This document shows positions 26,901 through 38,900 of a DNA stretch of 64,000 nucleotides, in pieces; the first letter of the stretch is position 1, and each line of letters begins with the position of its first letter. This DNA comes from Ligula intestinalis. Lineage: Eukaryota > Platyhelminthes > Cestoda > Diphyllobothriidea > Diphyllobothriidae. The notes under the pieces are model-generated. The model had not been told where the DNA came from. It made no database searches and worked only from the letters and a program-made list of their open reading frames with translations. The DNA is taken from contig JAYGXS010000005.1 of the NCBI GenBank assembly GCA_036362985.1, positions 26,039,715-26,103,714 on the forward strand. The letters are read 5' to 3'. The translations under genes and the position numbers were made by a program.

Positions 26901-29900
26901 GCAAGCCATGTAAAACGTACAGCAGAATTTCAGTGAACGAAGGTCTTCACAGGGGGGAGAGAACACACTCACTCACTCACGGTTCCTATGTCGCGGTCCG
27001 TTAAGGATGATGATCTTCGCGCCATCTGAGGTTTGTGGTGTGGTCGTAGAGCCGGGCACGTTGTCGGTAGACCTATTGCAGATGTGTTCGCACTCTCTTG
27101 CCCGCACTGGCAGCGCCACTTTGTTCAATTTGACTCTCTCTCGGCGTGCATTATTGCTCTGCCGCTACACATGCCCTCGAAATGTGTGTGCATGCGTGCG
27201 CTGTTAGTGTGCCCGTGCGTGTAAGGGTGAGTGCCGAGAGTTTGAATGACTGCCGCCTTGAGATAGGTAGGTAGAGAGCGAGAGGTCGGCAGTCTCACCG
27301 TCTTATCTTGTCGGTGTCGTGCTTTAGTCGATCAGCAAGCATGTGCGCTTTGATATTAGCCTCTGCCTCAGCCGCCTCCCCCCTCCCCCCAATAGTGAAA
27401 AAAGTCGGTGGACTGTCCACACAACACCCGCTCACTGCGGCGCGCACGACGCCGGAATCGGCACACGCGTTGGGCCAGTCCCTCATCTTCCCGTTCCTGG
27501 AAGAAGTCCTCCGCTCACCTCCCCCCTCGCCTTTCGTGCACCATGGCTCGATTCCAAATAAATATCCAGTTTTGGCGTCAGATTGGCTGCCTGCCGCTTT
27601 TGAATATCTGCCTTTGCTACTGCAGACTGGAAAATTTCTCTCTGGGTGTAAGGGACCTTTACGGCCGCCATCGGCGCATCCTGGAGAAGGTCGTCTGGTT
27701 GCTAGATGGAGATTATGCAATTTTTTCACTTGGACTGACTTCAGGCCTTTCAGCGCCCCCTCTCCCCGACCCCAACCCACCATTTGTTTATAGTTTGTAA
27801 TTTTTACGGATTGCATACTGTCTCACGAACGCATGAGCTGGTTCACGTTACAGGTGTTTGCGCTATTAAAGAAGAAAATTTGTCGGACACCGAAACGGTT
27901 TTTGTTGATTATTCTGAGTTCAGCTTGGGAGACAATAAAAGCAGCGGTGGCAAGCCCTGTGCAGTCCGCTTCAGATTGGCCCTATGATTGTCGCCTATTT
28001 TGTTGATGTTGCTACCGCAACTACCTCTGACGATAAACTCCTGTACGAGTTCGAAAGCGCGGATCAATAAGCAAACCATTCCGGTGCTCGACAAATCTCC
28101 TTCTTTAATCCTCTACAATGGAGCCTCGAATTACGAACAGCCCTCATCTACCAGCATTTCAGGTAACGAGCGCACCACTCGCAGAACATTTGTTTCGATT
28201 GTGACGAGCTTCCGCTCAGTTAACGAGCTGTCTGTGCGTGTATGTGTCCACCGACAGCTAAGCTGTTGCCCGTTGATATCGGTGGGGGAGAGACTGAAGT
28301 CGACCCTCGTTGCATTTATTTCCCCACTATAATGAATCTGATGCGCTCGAATCTATCGCGGTGCGTTGAAAGGTGTGGCTTGGAGGGTTGTCAGCTGGCT
28401 GGTTAACTCGAGCACCGTAGTCGGTTCAGTTCGTCTTGTTGTGTGGTGTGTCTGTCTGCGGGCTATTTAGTACGCATGCGGAATGTTTCTCGCGCCAGCC
28501 GTTTGCACCCTCCCGCATTTCCGGTCTTCCTGACCCTGTCTTGACACCAGTTCCCGGTACGGGTGTGGTCAGTTTGTGGTAGACCCGGCGTGTTTGCCTT
28601 CATTATGATCAGTCACAGTCATCGCGTGCTTCAAATCGTTGAAGCTCGCAGTGAATATCGTCGACATCGAAGGTCGAACTATCGTCCGCCGTTGAGTCTT
28701 GCTCGCAGGGCGTGGGTCCTCGGTCGCCTGCAGCTAAGCAGTGAGCTGATGCAGTTTGCTTGGACACGTCTCACCAGACGAGTGTTTCACATGACGAGCT
28801 CGTCGCCGAAACGCATTAAACTCGTTGGCCGAGGTTCCACTGTATACTGTCTCTCGATACCTTTGTGATGCCTACCACCGGATCTCTCCTGATCCCAATA
28901 CACAAAAGTACTGCAATATGAAGAGCTAGTGTATTAAATTAAACCTTCTATCCAGCTGTCTACTACACAGCCGTTGATTGGCCGATGTATTTATCCGCGC
29001 GTTTGTCCTCCTTACGATCTTCTATGTGATGCTGATTTGCTAGAAAGGATAGATGGTTGCATACGTAAGCACACAAGGAGATTGGCCTCCCGCTTTTCCT
29101 TCTCCTACTCCCCATTTATGAGATAACGGGGACTTCGCAATGTCTGAGGTGGCGTGAGGGGCTCCGTCTACGTGTGGCACAGGCATATATGGCAGTAATA
29201 AAAGGCGCCAGTAGACTTTTCACAGGTCCTTCAATGAATGCCACGAGTTAGTCTGGGCGCCTTCGCGCTTCAGCGCAACAAGCATCATTCTGACGCATCT
29301 TGATGGAACTTCTTCCAGTTACACGGTTCAGGCTGGTTGTCTCCTCTCCCGTGACCAGGGTCATGTATCGACGGTCAAGTTAATTTTAAAGATACGGTGG
29401 TTTTCTTGTTCGTCTTTTGCGGCTAATACCAGGGTTCCTACGGGGCCACTTAGAGAGACACCTGGAGAGGGGATAAAGTTGCACCAAAAAGCAGGGTACT
29501 TTTCCAACTGTTGTCTCTTTTCGACTATGCCGACATCGGGATGGTTTTTAGTACATTGGATTTGCCTCCTGTGACTGGATTTCCACCCCATTGGCCTTTA
29601 CCGACAGCTCGTTGCCACTCAATTCTCGCTCTACTAGCGGGCACAGTCGCAGTTTGACCCAATACCTATCTTTGCGGTCAAAATAGTGATCATTTGTCAG
29701 AGGAGATGGTGAGTTTAGCATAGGAAGGGCAATTTTCATAATCAGGTGCATTTTAGTATCGTTTTTTCTGTTTTCTTCCCATGCAAATCTGTCCGTGCGC
29801 TACACTTTTGATTACTGGTTGCGTGCAACATGAAGGGCCTACGCATAATAACTCCCTATCTCTCGCCGTTTTTTCGCGTCTGTTTCGCGTTTTTACTTTC

Positions 29901-32900
29901 ACCATATGCATAGAGCTAAGTCTCGCAGTCATTATCAGAAATCTTATTGTTTTCAACCTCGGGTCTCGACCCAAGATTTCATATTATCCGGGGGGGGGGG
30001 GGAATAAAATTGTATGATTATTTTTTGAGAAAACAACCTTTTTTACCGTTCTGTCCAATTTACGCCCGTAAACCTTTAAATAGACCGATTTACTCTAAGG
30101 AAGCTAAACAGCGACTACTTAATTGTTAGGGCGGTTTGACAGGTTTGCTTAATTCAGTTGACCCAGTTGTGAAAAAAGTCGCGGCCTCTGTAGGAGTCGA
30201 ACTCACATAGCAGGGAATGCTTTTGCGCAGCCAACGCTCTACCATTGAGCCACGAGGCTCACTGTGTGCCGTGAGTTTAATCACATTTGGATCGATTTTA
30301 CCCGCCCAACTTACCGCTCGTATAAAATCCACCATTATGGAACAGCAAGCTGGCTGCCCAACCAGGATTTCCTAAGCAATCATCTAGAATCCACTAGAAT
30401 GACTACTAGGCTCATTTCATTGTTAGGGGGTTTTGGTAGCTTTGCTTAATTCAGTTGACCCAATTGTGAAAAAACTCGCGGCCTCGAAGGACGTGGAACA
30501 TTCTGTATTATAAACATTTTGCCTGCTGGGCGATAAATTGGGATAAATGCCCCCGTAGCCTGGTAAGCATTACAAACTTTTCCTCTGCCAATTATGTCGC
30601 AAACCAGGCAAATGTTTGTCAGGACGCAGAATGACCGAGTTAATAATAAGCACCTGGCGGTATAGCAACTGCGTCCTATAAATACTGCACCCTTCCCCAA
30701 GGCGCCTTTATCTGCTGCAACTGTTTCTGACGATGAGTTCAGCGAAAATCCGAAACTTCAGGCCAATGACCGCCAGGTTCTAGCGATCGCACCGTCTCCG
30801 TCTGAACTGCTTCTTGCAACTCTTCTCTCTGTTTGCTTCTATCAGCAGCAAGTAAGGAATTTCAAAACTAGACCCCCGATAACCTCACGTGGTGGGGAGG
30901 GTAGGGGAAGCCAGACAGCCTTTATTTTTGGTTTCATCCTCTGCTCTGTCAGTCTCGTCTCCTCAGTTTGATCCTTGCCACAATTCGCTCGTTTACTAAG
31001 CACTTTCGCTCTCCCCTCTCCCTCCTACTTTCTTTCAGCCTCCTCTTCGCTTCTCCTATTCTCGTTTTGATGCCATCTTTTGGCTCTCACTGTGGCACAC
31101 TGCGGCCCTTTTGTTTGCCTAATAAAGTCTCACGGCGACAGCCTCCAGCTTTCCCCTTCTTTCTCTCTCCTTTAATATGTTACGCTGTCTTCAGGTTGAA
31201 GTTTATAAGTTGGCGTTTACTGAAAGCGATGCGCACGTCCGATGCATTTAGTTGCTGGGTGCGAGGTTTCGTCGCACCGGCTGTGTTGTGCTACTTCGAA
31301 AATTACCACTTATCACTCGATGTCTTGTTGCTCTCTCTCTCTCCTTCTCTCTCTCTCTCTCTCTCTCCCTCTCTCTCTCTCTCAGTATTGTTTTGCTTCA
31401 ATTTCTGCACTGTGTACTTTTGCTGGGGTGTTAAACACCGCACTCGATTTGTTTTTTACGCATTCCCTGCTTACCCCCGTCAACGTTGACTGTTCCACAC
31501 ACACTACATTTAACGTACGACGGACTTTGTGGGGCCATTTAGAGCAAGGTCCATTGGGCTTCACTAATCAGCAACCCCCCCTTCTCTCTTCCTCTCTGTG
31601 ATGACCCTTGTTTTACCAGATGGACACCTCCATCGTTCTGCCTTGTCTTCCATATTTTTTTTATTCCACAGAAGTTGTGAGTGATGGTGATTGTTGTGGC
31701 CTGTTGATCTTTCTGTTGAAGGTAGTGTGTACTTCGTTTAAATAGGCAAGACTTCCATCTCCTGGCGGTCTTATTTAACCTTTTGTTACTTGTTTCTACG
31801 CTGTCTTCCTTTGCTTTCGTTCAAAAGTGGAGGCCGCTGTCTTCCCTCCATTTTGCTCCCCGCCTTACTGTCGCGTTTGTGCACTTCTGACCCGTGTCTG
31901 TTCTTTTTCTCCCCAACCGACAGCTTTCGCCAAGGATTTTTCTGACAGGAAACAACAGCAACAATCGAGCCGTCACAGCCGTCGAAAACCGTCCACTGAA
32001 ATGCCCAGTGCATCACCCCGACAGGCCTTGCGTGCCTCATGGTGCCACCATCGTGCTCGAATTGCTGATGAAAGTCTTCCTACCTCTTCCTCCTCCCTCT
32101 CCTCTTCGAATGAGGCAGACGAGAGAATCCGCAACTCCCGAATCCCTCTCGAGACCGCCCAGAGACGTCGGAAGCTCCTCAAAAAATCCGCTTTCCATCA
32201 CAGGCGGGATGCCCACAGAACACAGCAGCAGCAGCAGAAGCAGCGGCGACTGTCATCGTCCGCCAGGCGGCGAGCAGACAGCGGTTCCAATGCCAGCGGA
32301 CACTTTTCATCCTCTGGTGCCGCCCTATCCTCCTCTCCCCTCTCCTCAGCTCGTGAAGACAATGACGGCGACGTAGTCATCGTTAAAGCAATCGCCGGTA
32401 GTACTGCTGTCGCAAATGTTGGCGATGGTTCTGCCACTCCCAGTACCCAGCCCTGCACTTCCAGTTCCGCCCTCGAGGAGGACGAGGACGAGGAGGGCGA
32501 AGGTGCACCCGCCCCGCCATCCCTCGATCCCTGCCCACTTACTGCTGCGCCGGCGGCGGCAGCGGCAGCCCCTCCGGACTCACCGGCTTCAGTGGCCTCA
32601 TCTGCGCTCTCGGTCGTGCGCGACTTCGTTCAGACGGAGGAGGCTGAGTTAGAGAAACAGCGTTCCAGTGAGGAGTTAACTAACTCAGCGGCAGCTCTCA
32701 CCAAATTTACCGCACACATTAGTGATATCCTACGCCGCATTGAGGAGTTGGACCTGCTGAAAATTGCCAGTGCTATTCGCATGACGACAGCAACTGCCGG
32801 TGCCGGTAAGCGCGCCAGTGATGATGAGGAAGAGACGGCGGCGGATGGCTTCTCGGGAGGCGATGTCCAACCGGCCGGGGTGGATCGGACGCCTGTTGAG

Positions 32901-35900
32901 GCACGCTTGAGCAGGCGTGAGATCAACGCCCTCTACAATGAGTCCGGCCAGGTGCGAGTGGCTGGCTCCATGTCGACTGTACCGACGGGTCACCTCGTAC
33001 GACTGCTCACTCTTCTCCTTGTCAACATTCGTGACGCGGCCGCGCTCCCCGCGCCAAATCCCACACCGGTAAGTCATTGGATTGGATTTCGTGCCTCTGT
33101 CTGTCAACCAAAGTTCGATTCGAAAAAATGGGCTTTAGTAGGGTTGTAACGTGGTTTTAGTAACAACGAAATTGGTCTACCTCCTTAAATACCCCTAGCC
33201 GCATAATTCTGTCTTACAGTATCGGTGGTATGACAAGACTGTCGTTCGAGGTCCTATTTGCCTCTGACTTATAAAAATAATCTACTTTTACCTTTTCAGT
33301 GACCGGACTTTCCCTTTTTTTCGTTAATTTGCGCCAATCTAAGCTCGAATTTCCATCAGTAGGCATCAGTTGCCTGAACAACAGGCGTTAATGTTGTTGG
33401 GGTTAAATCTATTTAGTACATTGAAACGAATATAATTTTCTTTATTTTTTACATTTTTGATCACTTCATACACAATTAAATATTCATTCCCACTCACTAA
33501 CCAAGAATTACATGTTTAATCACAAATTACGTAAGACAACTGGGTGGGAGAATAGATATTTAGGCGGCCATACAAGACAGCTTTGCCTGTGGTATTAGTT
33601 TAGTTTGGTTTTTTATTTGTTATTTTGTTCATTAGTTCAATTTTCAGGGCAACAGTAGCTTATGTAGCCCCACTCATTAATCCCTACAACCTGCATTTTT
33701 TTCTGCGAAAGCGGTGGTTATAGGGTTTTATGGGTGGGGAATTAGGACACGCAGTGGAATATACTTTAATCAATGCTAAATGCGTTTTTATTTAACTGTA
33801 TTTAGAAGTGTTGTTGATTTACATCTGTAGATTTTCCCAATCTGTATTATCGTTGAACCGATTGCGGAAAAACCCGATTATCAAATCGCAGGTTTCTTAA
33901 ATTTCCCGAAAAATTGAAATGGTTGTTAGGAGGTCGTCTACTTCAATTTACCGGTGGTCCAACTTTCCGTTCTGGAGTTAGATTAGTATGGTCCGCGGCG
34001 CGAAGCGTCACACACACCTTCCATTTATATGCGAAACAACCTGCTCCCAGCAGACGCGGGAAGCAACTTCGACTACATTTTTTCGCTTTACACTTACCTT
34101 TAAAAATTTCGTTCTCTGCCTATCCTATTTCCCCACCCCACAAAACTCTGTAATTACCGTTTTTGCAGGACAAAATGCTGGGACTAGGGGTATATGAGTG
34201 GGGCTACATAAGCTCCTTTTGTCATTTTTAGTTAAGTTTTGTTAAGTTTAGCTTAGTTTACTTAGTTTAGTTTAGTATATAGTAGTTATCGAAGCATGCT
34301 TATCTAACTTTGGCGTTATCGAATTAAACTTAAGACTGCAACTAAGCCAATAAACTCAAAATTGAACTGAAATAAAACAAAGTTAAACCAATAAAACTAG
34401 AAGTAACTGCAGGAATGGGGACTTGGGTATCTAGGGTGGTAGACCAACTTTACTTTTACCCGGCTTTTAAAACGAGTTTCTTTCTGCTGGCATAAACAAA
34501 TGGCTGTTTGAGTAGTATGCATTTTTCTCCTTGGTTTTCCCTGTCCTTATAAATTCAACTATCTGTATCTGTATGCTTAATAAAAGAGATCTCGTAGCTT
34601 TGTGCGGTTCCTATTCCGCTTTTGATTGGCTGGCGTCACACACTCGCAGGTCAGATTGAAACGGCGCCAGAGCCTTGTACGCGCGTAGGTCCGTACGACG
34701 CTCACTTTGTAGGCAGGCGCGCGCGCCAATGGCATGCGCGTGTGTGTGTTTCTCTACTGTCCTATCGCCTGACTGCTTTCATTGTTTGGAAGGAAGCCAG
34801 CCTAACCGTAAATCACTTGACCTCACGACAGTTCCCCCGTCGATTTTAACGATGGGCACCGTGTGCTCCAACAATCGCAGAAAATGCTGTAACAAGCCGC
34901 AAACGACACTTAGACGAGCTGAGCAAGCGACTCGAAGGCTACAGCAAGCAGGGGCAACGCAGAGAACTAGCATGAGAGAGAACAGGAGTTTAGGCAGACT
35001 CGCGCAGAATCTACCTCCATTTCCGGTGTAAAGACAAAGTCAATAAGACCGGGGATGAGGGAGGGTGTAGATGGCTGGCGCGGTAAGCACTCAACACGCG
35101 CACACTTGAATCAGCCAACTCGGTAGGTGTGCTTTCGCGTGCGCGGGAGCGCCATAAAGGCCACATTAAGAGGGAGCCATTGCAGCCTGTCTCTCAGTCC
35201 TCCCTCTCCTCCCATACGCATACACAAAACACACGCGTTCAAGAGGACTAACGTAAGGCAGCAACGTAGGCGGCCCGAGTTTTCCCGTCAGTTGGCAAAC
35301 CCTCCAAACCACGACTTTTAGCGCACCGTGATGGATTCAAGCGCATTCAGATTTATTATAATGAAAAGAGAAACGCGTCGAGGTTCGACCTCCCCCTCCC
35401 CACCGCATAGTGACCGCCTAGCTTTTCGGACACCTGAGGTGGAACGCATTCACCAACAGGGAATCAGAACTGAGAGAAAGTGCCAGCGCCTTCCAGGCCG
35501 TAAGAATCGTGGTTGGCTGAAAGCTGGCATTGCATATGCATACAGACATTAGATCTCAGAAGGGTGAGAGCAGCCCTGCATTAAGCCTGGGCCAACACCA
35601 TCCTGAAAGGGGTAACCAATCAGTCACCGACTGAAAGGCAAATCACTTGACCTTCTACCACTTGGACCCCCATACTTTCGTCCAGGTAGTCGCGGTCACT
35701 TGAAACACCACCACCCCCCGCCCGCAGTAGGGAACCACAGCAGACGCGTCTTCGCCGCGTTCCCACCCGCCATCACGGTGGCCAAGGTCTGCTACACCAA
35801 ACCTCGCTACGGTGGACCAATCTCTGTTTTTGATGACGGAGCAGCCCCTCCCGACCACTCTGCTCCGATTTCCCTTCTTCACCACGGGGATAAAGGTCAA

Positions 35901-38900
35901 CCCGGCGGGGCTCCTGATCCAACGAGGGCTTCTAGCCAGCCAGCTCCCCCCCCCCCCAGTAATGCGACCGTCTGCCACACCTTCACATAGTGAGTGCATA
36001 ATCCGGCTGGCCCGTTCGAACTGAACTTCGGCTAGCTCTTAGTTTAGATTGAATGACCTACCATAATAATCAATTCTAGATCTAAACCTTACAAACTACC
36101 ATTATGAAAAACAGTGGTATTTACAGAAATGTTATAAAAAATACAATATGACATATTCTTTGAGCAGTGATGAAGATCTTGGAGAAAAGGTTTTCCCTAA
36201 TCTTCTAACCAACATTCCCGACTCAAATTGGCTATACGAACGAGGAATTCTTGCTCCTTCAAACAAATTTGTCACTGCCGTTAACGAGAGAGTTAGCCAG
36301 CATCTCACAGGTGAGGAAGACCTGTACAAGTCATACGACACGACGGTTGATCCTTCAGATTGTGTTGATTATCCAGTGAAATTCATTGATAGTTTGTAAA
36401 TATCTGGCATTCCATCGCACAAATAGATACTGAAAGTTGGTGCGCCGACTATGCTAATGAGAAATCTCGATGCACCATGGCCATGTAATGGGACTAGGCT
36501 AACTGTCAAGCGGCTGATGTCATATTTGATAGGTGGCACAATTGTGGCCGGTTGTGCAAAAAGAGAACCTGTTTATATCCCCCGCATTCCTATCTTACTA
36601 TCTAATACAACGTTCAATTTCCGACGATTTCAATTACCACTGAAGGTTTGCTTTGCTGTGTCCATCAACAAGTCCCAAGCTCAAACCGTCAAGGTGGCTG
36701 GAATTCACCTGTAAGAATCGTGTTTTTCCCACGGCTAACTCTGCGTTGACATACCTCCAGTTGGTTGAAAACGGAATTTATACGTCTGGGCACCTAACGA
36801 CATTTCGATGAATGTTTTTTACCATGAAGCGTTGGCCTGACGGTTATATCTTCCGCTTTCCTTACGGTTCCTATTAATACCTCGCTTATGACTGTCCCTC
36901 CTGTAATTCTTCAGTCATTCAAAATTTGGCTCTTTTTTGTTTTTCCCTTGCCCTTTTACCATACCTTCGTGTTTCGCATTATTACTTTTGCGTGTGCCCT
37001 CCGTACTGTTCCCTTTGACATCTTCCGCGTTTTCCCTTGATGGTTATGTACGTCACTTCATCCGGTGCCACAATTACAGTTCTTCGTCTTTCCATACCGT
37101 TCTTCATTCCTGGTTGCTTATCCCTCGTACGTATTAATTGTTTCAAAAGGTTTTACTGCGGAGGACACTTGCCTTTTTCCTTCATAAAAGAAGAACAACG
37201 GTAAGGAACCCTCGACTCCTGTCCATGCACTGACTGTGACTGAGACAATAGCTACTATAACTGGCCTCAAACATGTCGTCTTTAACTCTCCTATACTTTA
37301 AGTGATTTACGAAGACCGATCTGGTAAATTTGATTTGTTCTGCGTATACTACTAGCCGCTGTGCAGCTGCCAGCAGGGCTCGAAAGTGAGCCTCAAGGCA
37401 GTACGGGGCGAGTGGGTTCTGTTGGCGATCGGTGAACGTTCATCAACAAACGTCTGTCTACTCTGTTTTTCATTGGTACTTATACTCGGTCCGATTATCT
37501 CGTGTTTTTGGATGCATCAGCTTCATGGATGTCATGGATAGCGGCGGCCCATTGGCGGCGGTCGGAAGCGAGTGCCTTGCAAATATCAACCCGGTGCTTG
37601 TTCCAGTGTTCCGAGTCCTAAACAATCACAAGTCCCATGCGTTTGACGTCCCATTTGGCAATGATGAGCCACGTCTTCGGTTGCCTGCCATGTTGGTATC
37701 TCCAGTTTGCAATCCGAGAGGTATTCACGACCATGCTGCAGAAGTCTGCCGATGAATTGCGCAGGACATGGCCAAGCCACTGCAATCGGCGATGCTAAAT
37801 GTGTGATGACAGACTTGGTAATTAGAAACACCTGCGATAAAGCTGAACATTGGAAAGTCGATCCTGCCAGGAGACTCTTGAGAGCCGTCGAATACGCCAA
37901 CGGTCGAAGACTTCGAGCGATAGAATCACTGTCTGTCTTTCTGCATGGCCATGTTTTGCAAACATATACTTACACCACTCCGATGGATGCTCTGTATATG
38001 AACAGCTTGGTACGTAAGCTGATGTCTGAGCAAGACTAGGGTAGTCTAGCTAGCAACCTCAAAGCCTGTACGGTTTATTTTCTAATTTCTTCTTTGGCCT
38101 GCCTGTCGGCTAACATATTCGAGCTCAAATAGCAGAAGCAACTAACTTCTTCTATGGGCTGACCCTGATAACTAGTGGTTGTACTGTGCCAAGAATTTCA
38201 GGAATGTCAGGAATTTCGTCTTGCGTATATAAATTTTCAGACCAACTGTTACAGAGAAGCTGATAATTCGTTCTTACGCGGGCTGTAGTGACTGAGAGGT
38301 ATTACCAAGTACGACAATGTCATCGGCAGACTCCTGGGCAGGTACTCCGAATTCGGGCAACACTTAGCCCCGAGAAATTTGGCTTCGTTGAGCTCTGCAA
38401 GGTGGCGGTCGTTATTTATTCGGGTTGCCGTCTGCCCGAAGGTCGACAATTCGAGGACATCGGTCGCCAGCCGCTTTTCTTTAGCACGGTGCCATTTCAT
38501 CATCTAACACATCCCCCATTGCCCTTCCTTACGCCTATGAACCTAATTCACTGTTGCGACATAACCAGTCTGCACTAGAGCAATAATACTCTGTACCAAA
38601 TTACGTCCGTCTGTTTGTTTGCCCTTATTTGACTGGCTGGCTTCGGTTGAAGTTATTTGTGGTATGCTTGCTATATTTCCTTTTTTCATCCGTTCTGCAG
38701 TCTGAATTTCGTGAGTTATTGCGCCGCCGAAAAGCGCGTCTTCAACGTCACCACCACCCTCGTCAGGGTGATGTGACGGAGAAGGAGCAGCTCAGCGAGT
38801 CTCTCCTCTGGTCTCATCCAATATGGCTGCGTGTTCTCCGTGGTCTCGATAGTGCTCTCATCGCCCTGAACATAATCGCAGGACCGGATGTACCGAGACC

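Noticed and set aside
27295..27816. Overlapping 120-170-codon open frames on both strands in intron 5
   Set aside because: No domain or motif, both strands equally open, no splice context; treated as chance in GC-rich DNA.
30968..31601. Open frame of 173 codons across the CT microsatellite
   Set aside because: Produced by the (CT)n tract and T-rich sequence; no conserved features.
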